This document shows positions 17,064-25,984 of a stretch of 64,000 nucleotides of DNA, one piece after another. The notes beneath the pieces are model-generated. The model searched no databases. It had not been told where the DNA came from and saw only the letters and a list, made by a program, of their open reading frames with translations. The translations under genes were made by a program, and so were the position numbers. Position 1 is the first letter of the stretch. The number at the start of each line of letters is the position of its first letter. Source of the DNA: Lentilactobacillus raoultii (GTDB lineage: Bacteria > Bacillota > Bacilli > Lactobacillales > Lactobacillaceae); the NCBI RefSeq assembly GCF_900411375.1, contig NZ_LS422986.1, positions 310,001-374,000 on the forward strand, written 5' to 3'.

Positions 17064-17979
17064 TTGTATGCCCTCCTTGATGATGTAGCAAATTGGTATA
17101 ATACTGCTCCAAAGACCCTTCTTGACGGGTGATGTTCGTCACAGAGACGTCATTCATCACTAAAATTCGATTCAAATTTGCTGTATCAATTGTTAAATTG
17201 TGAATAATGATTTGATGATCACTAAGGACGGTGAAAGGACTGATGTTATTTTGATCCAGTAGCTGAGCAGTTGTTTTCGTGTCATCGACGTCTAAAAGAA
17301 TTCCTGATTGATTTTCTTTATCTAATTCTTCTTTGGTAACTTCTTTGATAAAGTGACCGTGATAAATGAAACCAAACTTGGTCGAAACCTGGTATAGTTC
17401 GGTCAAAATATGACTGGAGATTAAAATGGTGGTGTTATGCTCTTGATTTAATCGCTTTAGTAGTTGTCGGAATTCAATAATGCCAGAAGGATCCAGCCCA
17501 TTGATTGGCTCGTCAAGAATCAAAAAGTCCGGTTGTGGTAATAATGCCAACCCTAGTCCGAGTCGTTGACGTTGCCCAAGGGATAATTTCCCGGCTTTAG
17601 CATTCTTTTTAGAGGATAGGCCAACGAAATCAATAGTTTGGTCAATTAACCCAGGATCTTGGATGCCATGTTGAATCGCTGTTAATTTAAGGTTTTGTCG
17701 AACGGTTAATTTTTTGAAGGCAGCGGGTGTTTCGATAACGGCACCAATATGCTTTAATGCTTGCTTATAGTGAGTTGATCGTTCGCCAAGCAGGGTAATA
17801 GTGCCCTCTTTTAACGGCGAAAGATGAGTAATCAAACGCATCAAAGTAGTTTTTCCGGCTCCGTTTTCACCAATTAGGCCATAGATATCACCTCGATTGA
17901 CGTTAAACGAGACGTCTTGTAGTGCTTGGAATTGGCCAAAATGTTTACTGACATGATTAATCTCTAAAATAGGTTTCAT
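17056..17979 (-). CDS. ABC exporter ATPase (BcrA-like)
   Basis: A 307-residue ATP-binding subunit: Walker A GENGAGKTT, signature LSLGQRQRLGL, Walker B DFLILDEPINGLDP, and a switch His in ISSHIL. The C-terminal ~90 residues are the extra domain usual for BcrA/NatA-type exporters of peptides and antibiotics. It is followed by the overlapping permease gene. The start ATG at 17979 has AAAGGGGC upstream. Divergent from the two-component genes at 18114, with about 130 bases of shared control region. Confidence 0.88.
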   Translation of the reverse strand: MKPILEINHVSKHFGQFQALQDVSFNVNRGDIYGLIGENGAGKTTLMRLITHLSPLKEGTITLLGERSTHYKQALKHIGAVIETPAAFKKLTVRQNLKLTAIQHGIQDPGLIDQTIDFVGLSSKKNAKAGKLSLGQRQRLGLGLALLPQPDFLILDEPINGLDPSGIIEFRQLLKRLNQEHNTTILISSHILTELYQVSTKFGFIYHGHFIKEVTKEELDKENQSGILLDVDDTKTTAQLLDQNNISPFTVLSDHQIIIHNLTIDTANLNRILVMNDVSVTNITRQEGSLEQYYTNLLHHQGGHTND

Positions 17980-18113
17980 CTCAATGCCCCTTTCTTCTAT
18001 AGTCTAAGATTACTATCTGATTCTTAAGCCATGACATAACTAAACCTTAATTAAACCTAAATTGTGATAAGGGTGTTAAAGCAGTCAACTTAAGATTGCG
18101 AGGAGGTAAATTT

Positions 18114-18791
18114 ATGGCAGATACGGTAATTTTGATTATTGAAGATAATGATGATATCCGCACGCTTTTAAGGGATGTATTGATACCCGATTATGAAGTC
18201 ATAGAGGCAGCTGATGGCGCCAGCGCCTTGAATAGGTTTTCTCAACAACAGCCAGATTTAGTCATTTTAGATTTAATGTTGCCGGGAATCACAGGAGAAA
18301 GTGTGCTTAAAATGATTCGCAAAACGTCACAGGTGCCGGTTTTGGTACTAACAGCTATTCAGGAAAAACGAAAAGTAGTTGAGCTATTGGAAAATGGCGC
18401 AAATGATTATTTGACTAAGCCGTTTGATATTGATGAATTGCTTGCCAGGGTTAAAGTTCAACTACGACAAAGTAATCCGATGATTCCGACAAACCAGATT
18501 CTGTCCTATGGTAAAGTGACTTTGAATCAGGTGACTCATGAAGTCCAAGTGGATAATCAGGAACTAATTTTGCCTAAAAAAGAATTTGCATTACTTCAAA
18601 TTCTAATGGCCCACCCTCACCAGGTTTTTCAAAAAGCTCAGTTATACGAATCGGTTTGGGGAACGTCGTATTTAAATGCTGAAAATACCTTAAACGTCCA
18701 TTTAAGTAATCTGCGAACCAAAATTAATGCATTATGTCCGGAAGCGCAATACATCAATTCTATTTGGGGCATTGGCGTGCGTTTTGACTAG
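18114..18791 (+). CDS. OmpR/PhoB-family response regulator
   Basis: A 225-residue regulator: receiver domain with IIEDNDDI (acidic pocket), phospho-acceptor Asp53 in VILDLMLPG, Thr in VLTA and Lys in LTKPFD; then a winged-helix DNA-binding domain (LILPKKEFALLQILMAHPHQVF... to the IWGIGVRF end). ATG 18114 is set by GAGGAGG 8 bases upstream. It is followed 9 bases later by its kinase and is divergent from the BcrAB-type exporter, which it probably activates. Confidence 0.88.
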   Translation: MADTVILIIEDNDDIRTLLRDVLIPDYEVIEAADGASALNRFSQQQPDLVILDLMLPGITGESVLKMIRKTSQVPVLVLTAIQEKRKVVELLENGANDYLTKPFDIDELLARVKVQLRQSNPMIPTNQILSYGKVTLNQVTHEVQVDNQELILPKKEFALLQILMAHPHQVFQKAQLYESVWGTSYLNAENTLNVHLSNLRTKINALCPEAQYINSIWGIGVRFD

Positions 18792-18800
18792 GAGGTTATT

Positions 18801-19730
18801 ATGATCACTTTACTGAGTATTTTGTGTCTGATTTTAGTAATCCTGCTGCTGACAGTTATTATTGAAATTAAGCGGATAACAGTTGAGCTAACATACATAA
18901 ATGAGCATCCAACTAACGGATTTGTGACGACTTATACTAATTTGCCCTTGACTAAAGAGTTGGCCAGAGCAAGCAATCTTAGCTTGAAAAATAGTCGAAA
19001 GCTTCAGCAAATTCAAACTCAGCAGGAAAATCAGGTCCGAAAAATGTTGACGAATTTAACCCATGACATTAAAACGCCGCTAACCGTTTCAATGGGGTAT
19101 GTGCAGTTGCTAATGAGGTCTGTAGATGCAAGTGATGCGGCACAACTGGAACGAATCCAGCGCAATCTTGAGTCGGTTAACTACTATTTACAGTATTTGA
19201 TGGATTTTAACCTACTGCAGGAAAAAAGTGTTTCGCTAAAAATCAATTCGGTTAATGGGTCAGAATTGATAGAAAATGAATTATTTAATTATTACGATGA
19301 ATTTAATAAGCGTCATTTGAAAGTCACACCGACAATTAAACCAAATGTTTTTCTGCAAACTGACGCAACCTTACTGAGCCGAGTGTGTCAAAACTTAATC
19401 GGAAACGTTTTGAAATATGGCCGAGAAGACGTTCTGGTGAGTTTAGCACCTATTGATGAAACACATATTCAGTTAGTGTTTGCTAACAAGGGAAATCAGC
19501 TCCCAAAGGATCCTTCTCAGTTGATTAATCGTTTTTACACGGCTGATCAATCTCGATCAAATCATAGTGTGGGATTGGGACTTAGTATTGTGCAATCATT
19601 GGTAACGACGCTGGGAGGCCGGCTAAGTTTATCAACCAAAGATACCTGGTTCAATGTCACGATAATTTTAAAGCCACTAAAAAATTCAATAAGGGCTCAA
19701 GAAGATCAAACAAAAGGTCATGATCATTAA
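18801..19730 (+). CDS. Sensor histidine kinase
   Basis: A 309-residue kinase with a single N-terminal hydrophobic helix and no extracytoplasmic sensor domain to speak of. H-box LTHDIKTPL (His88), N-box CQNLIGNVLKYG, G-box SVGLGLSIVQSLV with GG near the C-terminus. Kinases with almost no outside domain usually rely on a partner membrane transporter to sense the stimulus, which fits the adjacent ABC exporter. GGAGG lies 8 bases ahead of the start. Confidence 0.86.
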   Translation: MITLLSILCLILVILLLTVIIEIKRITVELTYINEHPTNGFVTTYTNLPLTKELARASNLSLKNSRKLQQIQTQQENQVRKMLTNLTHDIKTPLTVSMGYVQLLMRSVDASDAAQLERIQRNLESVNYYLQYLMDFNLLQEKSVSLKINSVNGSELIENELFNYYDEFNKRHLKVTPTIKPNVFLQTDATLLSRVCQNLIGNVLKYGREDVLVSLAPIDETHIQLVFANKGNQLPKDPSQLINRFYTADQSRSNHSVGLGLSIVQSLVTTLGGRLSLSTKDTWFNVTIILKPLKNSIRAQEDQTKGHDH

Positions 19731-19742
19731 ATCGTTTCAACA

Positions 19743-19790
19743 GAAAAGGGACCAACCGCAAAACCGAAAATTGCGCTGGCCCCTTTGATT
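19743..19790. terminator. Hairpin terminator, second repeat family, copy 2
   Basis: AAAGGG...CCA..CGCAA pairs with TTGCG.TGG...CCCTTT, followed by TTTGATTATT. Compared with the copy at 16237, CACAA/TTGTG has become CGCAA/TTGCG, a compensatory change. It sits between the convergent kinase and MetE-like genes. Confidence 0.75.
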
Positions 19791-19815
19791 ATTCAAATTC
19801 TATAAAGTTGGTTGA

Positions 19816-20946
19816 TTAGACATGCCAAACCTTTTCAGCAATCCGTTTAACCAGGCGAAGCTTCTCCCACTGTTGTTCCTCAGTCAACTTATTGCCTTCT
19901 TCGGTAGATGCAAACCCGCACTGGGTAGACAGTGCCAGATTGCTTAGCGGGACTTTTTCAGCGGCTTCTTTAATGCGATTAATGACTTGCTGTTCATCCT
20001 CCAGTTCCGGCGATTTGGAAGTGATCAAACCAAGGACGATCCGTTTGTGCTGGTCGCCGTTCCAGATTCGATCAAGTGGTGCGAAACTGCCCGATCGTTG
20101 ATTGTCGTATTCAAGAAAGAGGCCGTCGTAGTGGAGTTGTCCCAGATAGTCGGCAACATCGTCATAGCTACCGGAAAAGAGGTAGGTTGACTTAAAGTTT
20201 CCCCGACAAATGTGCGTCGTCACTGTTAAATCGTTCGGCAAGCCCTTAAGCAGCTGATTGATGACACGGACAGCGTCTTCAGCCATCTGAACATAGTGCT
20301 GGTGTTCAGTTTTATCGTTGGCCGTTTCGTTTAATTTAGTAATCAGAAATGCCCAGGTTGTGTCATCGAGTTGGATGTAACGACAACCAAGATCATAAAA
20401 ATGCTGGATAGTTTGGTGATAAGCGGTGGCTAAATCGTCTAAGTATTCATCCCAGGATTTGTAGAATTTAGACCAGTTGTCACTTCGATTATCCCGGAAA
20501 AGCATGGATGGGGAGGGAATTGTTTGCTTAGGCGTTACGCCATCTGGTGTAATTGACTGCAAAAATTTAAAACTGTCAAAGAAGGGATGATCGGGATTAT
20601 AGGCAATCCGGCCGATTAAATCCGCATTGTCGGTTCGCGTTTTACTGCCATGAAACTTGTAGCTTTGATGATAGTCATAGTGACCAACACCGGTTAAGCC
20701 CCACAGAAAGTCTAAGTGCCACCAGGAGCGGTTGAATTCGCCATCTGTGACGTCTTTGAGCCCTAATTCAGCTTGCTTTTTAACAATCTTCTTGGTTTCG
20801 GCATGTTGCACCTGCTGCAGTTGATTTGCTGAAATATCGCCTTGTCTAAATTGTTCATGGGCATCCTTTAAGGCTTGGGTTCTGAGTAAACTGCCGACAA
20901 CATCGTAACGATATGGGAATCTGATTTTAGTACTGGTTTCTGTCAT
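19816..20946 (-). CDS. Cobalamin-independent methionine synthase-like protein (YxjG/YxjH family)
   Basis: A 376-residue protein equivalent to the C-terminal catalytic half of MetE. N-terminal FPYRYDVVGSLLRTQALKDA and LGLKDVTDGEFNRSWW are family hallmarks; the zinc site is THICRGN (His, Cys), a central Glu in LFLEYDN and the last Cys in TQCGFAS. It would transfer a methyl group to homocysteine from a donor other than folylpolyglutamate; the donor is uncertain in this family. A methionine T-box leader lies directly upstream, so expression should rise when charged tRNA-Met is scarce. AGGAGG lies ahead of ATG 20946. Confidence 0.85.
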   Translation of the reverse strand: MTETSTKIRFPYRYDVVGSLLRTQALKDAHEQFRQGDISANQLQQVQHAETKKIVKKQAELGLKDVTDGEFNRSWWHLDFLWGLTGVGHYDYHQSYKFHGSKTRTDNADLIGRIAYNPDHPFFDSFKFLQSITPDGVTPKQTIPSPSMLFRDNRSDNWSKFYKSWDEYLDDLATAYHQTIQHFYDLGCRYIQLDDTTWAFLITKLNETANDKTEHQHYVQMAEDAVRVINQLLKGLPNDLTVTTHICRGNFKSTYLFSGSYDDVADYLGQLHYDGLFLEYDNQRSGSFAPLDRIWNGDQHKRIVLGLITSKSPELEDEQQVINRIKEAAEKVPLSNLALSTQCGFASTEEGNKLTEEQQWEKLRLVKRIAEKVWHV

Positions 20947-20982
20947 TTTGAAGTCCTCCTGTTGTTTAAAATTAACCTACGA

Positions 20983-21243
20983 AAAAAGCATTCGCCCCTG
21001 CTTGTCATGCCGACAAACAAGGGGCGAATGCTCGCGTTACCACCCTTATTTACACTATTTTCGCAAATAATGCCTCAACGGTACCAATTGATACCCGGGA
21101 AGTTAACGGTTCCTACCGACTATTTTGCGTGAACAGAATAGTGACTTATCAGAGTTCATCTTCAACGCGACTTGCATATCCGTTTTCACCAGCGGGACTC
21201 TCTAGCATGCAATTGACGCCTACTCTTCTCTTAGTCTTTTTAA
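20983..21243 (-). promoter_or_regulatory. T-box riboswitch, methionine specifier
   Basis: On the minus strand the conserved T-box AGGGTGGTAACGCG is exact (21046-21033). It is followed by a strong terminator: GCATTCGCCCCTTG arm (21031 side) pairs with CAGGGGCGAATGC, ending in TTTTTT at 20987-20982. Stem I is visible, starting AGAGAGTCCCGCTGGTG and closing with GAACTCT. The specifier position reads AUG followed by A (21159-21157), the methionine codon, which fits the MetE-like gene downstream. Confidence 0.9.
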
Positions 21244-21301
21244 TTTCGTAAGTTAATCAAATTTTAATCTAGAATAAACTAAATGGTGGGAAAAGTCAAT
21301 T

Positions 21302-21709
21302 TTTAGCAGGGGGAACTTTTTTGCCAGCTTTTTTGGCGGGGTCGTCAATAATCGAATCGGTTTCACCAGAAGCGTTAAATTAAACGGAAGCTTATCCGTT
21401 ATGGTAATGCTTTTATTAGGCTTGGTAGGGAACCACTTGTGGCTGTTAGTTGGATTATTGATCTGTCTGGCCATGTTTCAAGGCTTCGGCGTTAGTGCGT
21501 TAAACACCTTCATCGTTAACGTGGTGCCAACCAATCGGTCAACAGTTATGGCTTTTAACAGTTCGTTTCTGTACCTTGGCTTGACGTTTGGCTCATTGAT
21601 CGGTGGGTGGATATATCCGACATTTGGCTACTTTGGCGTTTGCCTACTGTCAGCACTGAGCACCCTGATTTCGATATTGGTCACTTTAGGTTTAAAGCCG
21701 ACCCATTAA
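21302..21709 (+). pseudogene. MFS transporter remnant (C-terminal third only)
   Basis: An open stretch of ~136 codons whose protein starts mid-domain (NFFASFFGGVVNNRIGF, a cytoplasmic loop pattern of MFS proteins) and continues through four hydrophobic helices including GVSALNTFIVNVVPTNRSTVMAFNSS and GLTFGSLIGGWIYPTFGY, typical of helices 10-12 of sugar-efflux-type MFS carriers. No start codon with a ribosome binding site precedes it and the N-terminal two thirds are missing. It lies between the T-box promoter region and a convergent DUF1275 gene, overlapping that gene's end by four bases. Non-functional remnant. Confidence 0.75.
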
Positions 21710-22377
21710 TCCTGAGGCTGAGAAGGTGCTTCTTTAAAGATGGTCACAATGATCAGCAAAATAGTGTTGATCAACAACGCACACAAGAAAACGCGTGTGC
21801 CAGTTGCTTTTAAATAGTAGGTGCTAAATAGAATGCCAAAGACAAACATGCAAATGCCGCTTAAAAAATGACCAGCTTTGATTAAAGCATCATGATCATG
21901 ACTGAAAATCGCTTCATACACATTATTTGAAAAGTTCTTTAGGTTACCGGTCATAATGCCGTTATTTACACTGGTCCCACCAATTTTATTGAAAACCGTC
22001 AGTTCATATCCGGAAAACAGGCCCAGCGAAAAAAGCATGGGGAGCTCAGTAATCGATGTAAACATAGCCCCGTACAGTAGTCCCAAAAAGAGAATGCTAA
22101 GTAGTAAAAAAGCTGAAAACCGGTGGTTGGTGGATAATTTTAAATGTTTACAGGCTTGGGAAATAAAGGCGCCAAGCAGAAACCCAATTAAGACTGGTAC
22201 GCGAACATATGCCGTTTGCCAGCCCTTGGCAGCCAACTCATAAGCGAAAACCACTAAGTTACCAGTTTGCGCACTGACAAATGAACCGTTAAAGTTTTGA
22301 AAAGTGTAGGCATCAATTGATCCCATAATAAAGGTCTGGAATAAAGTTGTTAGACTATTTTTGGTTGAAAAATCCAT
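21706..22377 (-). CDS. DUF1275 family membrane protein (YoaK-like)
   Basis: A 223-residue protein with six hydrophobic helices. The N-terminal segment IMGSIDAYTFQNFNGSFVSAQTGNLVVFAYELA is the family signature ('G..D.......G.F...QTGN'), and TSVNNGIMTGNLKNF repeats the TGN motif in the second half. ATG 22377 is set by AAGGGGG 8 bases upstream; upstream extension of the frame is not supported. Members are widespread and of unknown function, proposed as small-molecule transporters. Confidence 0.82.
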   Translation of the reverse strand: MDFSTKNSLTTLFQTFIMGSIDAYTFQNFNGSFVSAQTGNLVVFAYELAAKGWQTAYVRVPVLIGFLLGAFISQACKHLKLSTNHRFSAFLLLSILFLGLLYGAMFTSITELPMLFSLGLFSGYELTVFNKIGGTSVNNGIMTGNLKNFSNNVYEAIFSHDHDALIKAGHFLSGICMFVFGILFSTYYLKATGTRVFLCALLINTILLIIVTIFKEAPSQPQD

Positions 22378-22581
22378 TGTAAAGCCCCCTTGGATTATGA
22401 TTTGAAGCATTAACGCATTAACAGTCAAATTATAGATTAATTCTCTCACTTTTGAACAAAACTTGGTATAATGGATCTACTTTTAGTGAGAAAAACCAAT
22501 ACTTTCTGTGAAAAATATTAATTTCTAAACTGAATGCGGTACAATAGTAGCAAGTAAGTAACGGCAATTAGGGGGCGGATG

Positions 22582-23442
22582 ATGATTTCTGAATCAAGTA
22601 TTTTGGTAGCTGAAGATTTTTCCGCGGTCGGAAGGATGTCGATGACAGCTGCAATTTCCATTCTTTCAGGGTTCGGAATTCAGACGGCTGCCATTCCGAC
22701 CGAGATACTATCCACGCAGACGGAGGGCTTTGGTCAGCCGGTAATTTCAAATTCGACTGAGTGGATTAAAAAAACAATTAATCATTGGCAGACGATTCCC
22801 GATTTAAAGTTAACTTCAGCATTAGTCGGCTACGTTGGTAATACAGACACAGTGACAGAACTAACTAACTATTTAAAGGCTGGTCAAATGACCCAGATTG
22901 TGATTGATCCGGTTTTGGGTGATTGTGGCACGTTGTATAACGGCTTTGACGATACGTATCTTAAAGCGGTTAAAAAAATGATGACAACTGCAACCGTCAT
23001 CACACCAAACGTGACCGAATTAGGATTGTTGACCGGAGTTAAATTGGTGCCGGATTCGTCTGATGCTGATATTCAAGCAGCACTGGCAGTTCTTAATCAA
23101 GAATTGCCCAACCATCCCCAAGCAGTTGTGACCGGGATTCACCGGGATGCTGGAATGGGCTCGGGTTTTAATCACCAGGGAAAGCTCGTTTGGAGCGGGT
23201 CGCCGTTTATTCCCGGGCACTTTTATGGGACTGGTGACTTGTTTGCGGCTTTGATTTGCGGTTATCTGAACTTTAACATTGAGTTTGAAAGTGCGGTTCA
23301 GCGGGCAGTTTTTGGAACGTATGAGGCCGTCTCGAAGACTGCTCAGCTGGCAGTTGAACAACGTAAGTATGGCTTGAATTTAACTAAAACGTTAAGTGAC
23401 GTTACGAAATTTACCTTGGGACAAAAAAGGGGGGAATTCTAA
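22582..23442 (+). CDS. pdxK: Pyridoxal/pyridoxine kinase-like (PfkB/ThiD superfamily)
   Basis: A 286-residue ribokinase-superfamily kinase resembling PdxK/PdxY, which phosphorylate B6 vitamers. LVAEDFSAVGRMSMTAAISILSGFGIQTAAIPTEILSTQTEGF is the substrate-binding N-terminus, VIDPVLGDCGTLY the family central motif, ITPNVTELGLLTG the ATP-side motif, and GTGDLF contains the catalytic Asp. ATG 22582 (or 22579) follows GGGGG. An ECF transporter S component follows 190 bases later; this pairing with a kinase is the usual sign of vitamin B6 salvage in lactobacilli. A ThiD-like hydroxymethylpyrimidine kinase is the alternative. Confidence 0.8.
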   Translation: MISESSILVAEDFSAVGRMSMTAAISILSGFGIQTAAIPTEILSTQTEGFGQPVISNSTEWIKKTINHWQTIPDLKLTSALVGYVGNTDTVTELTNYLKAGQMTQIVIDPVLGDCGTLYNGFDDTYLKAVKKMMTTATVITPNVTELGLLTGVKLVPDSSDADIQAALAVLNQELPNHPQAVVTGIHRDAGMGSGFNHQGKLVWSGSPFIPGHFYGTGDLFAALICGYLNFNIEFESAVQRAVFGTYEAVSKTAQLAVEQRKYGLNLTKTLSDVTKFTLGQKRGEF

Positions 23443-23444
23443 AA

Positions 23445-23498
23445 ATGACAGTTGAAATTGGCAGTATCGAGACTGGCATGCACGTCAAGTTTGTCTAA
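23445..23498 (+). CDS. Possible 17-codon ORF after the kinase gene
   Basis: ATG 23445 lies 2 bases after the kinase stop and has AAAAGGGGGG upstream. It encodes MTVEIGSIETGMHVKFV and then stops. A second frame through the same DNA (NWQYRDWHARQV... to the TGA before 23560) also looks protein-like, so the stretch may be a frameshifted remnant of a small gene. Function unknown. Confidence 0.25.
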   Translation: MTVEIGSIETGMHVKFV

Positions 23499-23635
23499 AT
23501 CGATTTATTGAAAAATCGGTGCAGCCGATGTGGTATGCTTATTATCGCGACTGAGGTTTTTTAGCAGTCAGTGGGCTCGATATGACTTTTCCGCTGAAAA
23601 TGCGAAGGAAGACCTTTTAGAAAGGAGTTATGATG

Positions 23636-24148
23636 ATGGATAAAAAACGAGTTGGCCAACAAACCCAATTCAAAACAGTTATTTTAACCGCCATGTTTGT
23701 CGCGGTGACTTTGGCGGTCAGTATGGGGATTCCACCCATTCCGATTCCTGGCACTCACGGGAACATTAATTTGTGTGATGGCGGTATTTTAATCAGTGCC
23801 CTGTTGTTAGGCCCTAAAGTGGGCGGAACCGTTGGAGCTTTGAGCGGCTTTTTGCTGGATATGCTTTCCGGTTATGGAAATTATGCTATTTTTTCGTTTG
23901 TCGTTCACGGGCTCGAAGGCCTGATTGCCGGTTGGATCAAGAATCGCAGCTCAAAGAAATATGTCGACACACTGGCAGTTTTAATTGCCGCATTAGTGAT
24001 GGTCGTGGGGTACTTCTTTGCTGATACGATTTTGTACACGATTTCAGCCGGATTCTTGGGAATCTTCACCAACATCATTCAAGGCTTAGTGGGGGCCGTG
24101 ATTGCACTGGCGGTCACACCATTTTTGCGAAAACGGATCCATAATTGA
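23636..24148 (+). CDS. ECF transporter S component, probable vitamin B6 uptake
   Basis: A 170-residue protein with six hydrophobic helices and the S-component pattern: FKTVILTAMFVAVTLAVS, PIPIPGTHGNINLCDGGILISALLLGPKVGGTVGALSGFLLDML and the glycine-rich helix partner segment VHGLEGLIAGWI. S components bind the vitamin and use a shared EcfAA'T energising module encoded elsewhere. Three ATGs follow AAAGGAG; the third (23636) has the best spacing. Location behind a PdxK-like kinase favours pyridoxine or pyridoxal as substrate (inference); thiamin-precursor uptake is the other option. Confidence 0.8.
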   Translation: MDKKRVGQQTQFKTVILTAMFVAVTLAVSMGIPPIPIPGTHGNINLCDGGILISALLLGPKVGGTVGALSGFLLDMLSGYGNYAIFSFVVHGLEGLIAGWIKNRSSKKYVDTLAVLIAALVMVVGYFFADTILYTISAGFLGIFTNIIQGLVGAVIALAVTPFLRKRIHN

Positions 24149-24170
24149 TTTTGGTAGACTATGTATTTTG

Positions 24171-24204
24171 AAACCGGTGGTTAATAAAGACTGCCGGTTT
24201 TTAT
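24171..24204 (+). terminator. Intrinsic terminator after ECF gene
   Basis: AAACCGGTGGTT pairs with AGACTGCCGGTTT (several G-U pairs) and is followed by TTTATT. Confidence 0.7.
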
Positions 24205-24293
24205 TCGATTAATTTTTGAATCGTAATTGCTGAACCAATCTAAAAGCTATACAATGTTCAGCAACGACAAGTTTTGACTGGAGGTTTTATTAT

Positions 24294-25622
24294 ATGACGG
24301 AAACAGAAGACGCTTTAGGCAAACAGGATGTTAAACGCCTACATGATGAATTTAAGAAGTCACCTAAGAGTGAGGTGCTTTCTCGGATTATTACCCAAAA
24401 TGGGGTTAATCAGGCGGCTCAAGACCCCAATGCTCAAGTGCGGTTGGATCCGGTTTTTTCGATTGATTTACAAACCGGCTCGGTGACCAACCAGAAACAA
24501 AGCGGCCGTTGCTGGCTGTTTGCATTGGTCAATACGTTACGGCATCAATTTGCCAAAAAATATCGGGTTAAAGATTTCAATCTTTCTCAAAAATACTTAT
24601 TTTTCTGGGATCGCATCGAACGAGCCAACATTTATTATAGCCGCATGATTGCAACTGCCGATCGGCCGGCTGATGATCGGGAAGTTACTTATTATTTAAG
24701 CATGCCCGGCGACGATGGTGGTCAGTGGGCGATGGCGGCTGCTTTGGTTCAAAAATATGGTGTGGTACCGGTTAGCGATTATCCGGAAACCAGTAACGTT
24801 GAGAATACCGGTGCACTTGATACAGTGATGAACCGAAAACTGCGAATTGATGGGATGACGCTTCGCCAACTGGTCAATGACGGTAAGTCTGATGAAGAAA
24901 TTAACGCTGCCCGACAAAAAATGCTGGCTGAAGTGTATCGAATAACTGCTTATTCATTCGGTGAGCCACCAACAACGGTTAATTTTTCCTATCGTGATGA
25001 TGACAAGAAATACCACAAAGTTTCGGGATTAACGCCGCAGCAATTTTATGACCAGTATTTGGGAATTGATTTGGATGATTACGTTGTGGTATCAAATTCA
25101 CCTGAGAAGGCCTTTAATCAACTGTACGCGTTGCCAAGTCAAAACAACGTGGTTGGCGGTAAACAGATTCAATTTTTGAACTTGCCAATGGCGGTTTTAA
25201 AGAAAGCAGCCATTGCTCAGTTAAAAGATGGCGAAACGGTTTGGTTCGGCAACGATGTTTTGGAACAGATGGATCGTAAAAAGGGTTATTTGGACAGTCA
25301 CTTGTATCGTTATAGTGACTTGTTCGATGTCAATTTGGCAATGGATAAGGCACAGCGACTAACCTATCACCAAGCAGAGGTTTCTCACGCGATGACGCTG
25401 ACCGGGGTTGATTTGGACGATCAAGGTCAACCTACCAAATGGAAAGTTGAAAATTCGTGGGGCGATAAAAACGGCAATAAGGGCTACTTTACCATGGCAG
25501 ACAGCTGGATGAACGACTACGTTTATGAAGTTGTTGTTCATAAAAAGTACCTGACAGAAGATCAACAAGCATTACTCAAGATGGCGCCGATTGAATTGCC
25601 TGCTTGGGATTCATTGGCATAA
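24294..25622 (+). CDS. pepC: Aminopeptidase C, bleomycin hydrolase family
   Basis: A 442-residue cytoplasmic C1B cysteine peptidase that trims N-terminal residues from peptides taken up by the cell. Catalytic Cys in NQKQSGRCWLFALVNTLR (near residue 73), His in VSHAMTLTGVD (near 365), Asn in KVENSWGDKNG (near 386). Length is typical of lactobacillus PepC. GGAGG lies ahead of ATG 24294. It complements the Opp peptide uptake system encoded later in the window. Confidence 0.95.
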   Translation: MTETEDALGKQDVKRLHDEFKKSPKSEVLSRIITQNGVNQAAQDPNAQVRLDPVFSIDLQTGSVTNQKQSGRCWLFALVNTLRHQFAKKYRVKDFNLSQKYLFFWDRIERANIYYSRMIATADRPADDREVTYYLSMPGDDGGQWAMAAALVQKYGVVPVSDYPETSNVENTGALDTVMNRKLRIDGMTLRQLVNDGKSDEEINAARQKMLAEVYRITAYSFGEPPTTVNFSYRDDDKKYHKVSGLTPQQFYDQYLGIDLDDYVVVSNSPEKAFNQLYALPSQNNVVGGKQIQFLNLPMAVLKKAAIAQLKDGETVWFGNDVLEQMDRKKGYLDSHLYRYSDLFDVNLAMDKAQRLTYHQAEVSHAMTLTGVDLDDQGQPTKWKVENSWGDKNGNKGYFTMADSWMNDYVYEVVVHKKYLTEDQQALLKMAPIELPAWDSLA

Positions 25623-25682
25623 GTTTAAATGTAAAATCAACTGCCACCTTAATTTTCAGTGAATTAAAGGAGATCATAACAA

Positions 25683-25868
25683 TTGAAAAAATCGACGGCT
25701 ATTAAGATCGGAACCCTTGGTGCTGGTTTTGCGTCTATAGGGGTATCAAGACTTTTATTCTCATTCTGTTATTTTTCAAAAGAAGAATCGATGGTATGTG
25801 CGTTACTGACAGTGATTGGCATCGCAATCATAATTGTAGCCACGAAAAAATATAAAGAAATCAAATAA
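25683..25868 (+). CDS. Small two-helix membrane protein, hypothetical
   Basis: 61 codons from a TTG at 25683, with AAAGGAGA 8 bases upstream. Two hydrophobic helices (IGTLGAGFASIGVSRLLFSFCYF and VCALLTVIGIAIIIVA) and a Lys-rich C-terminal tail. It lies 60 bases after pepC and before a hairpin terminator, so it may be co-transcribed with pepC. No known family recognised. Confidence 0.5.
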   Translation: MKKSTAIKIGTLGAGFASIGVSRLLFSFCYFSKEESMVCALLTVIGIAIIIVATKKYKEIK

Positions 25869-25890
25869 GAAGATAGCCGTAAATTTAAAA

Positions 25891-25938
25891 GTCCCACGTG
25901 ACCAGCTGAAATAGTTGATCACATGGGACGTTTCTTTT
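25891..25938. terminator. Hairpin terminator between convergent genes
   Basis: GTCCCACGTGACCAGCT (25891-25907) pairs with AGTTGATCACATGGGAC (25913-25929) with two C-A mismatches; A-rich on the left and TTTCTTTTT on the right. Confidence 0.7.
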
Positions 25939-25984
25939 TATGGCATAACTAGCACAAAAACCGATCTTTCGTGTACAGGTCAGA

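Noticed and set aside
21253-21474. Minus-strand ORF opposite the MFS remnant
   Set aside because: Shadow frame; its composition does not resemble a protein family and the plus frame clearly does.
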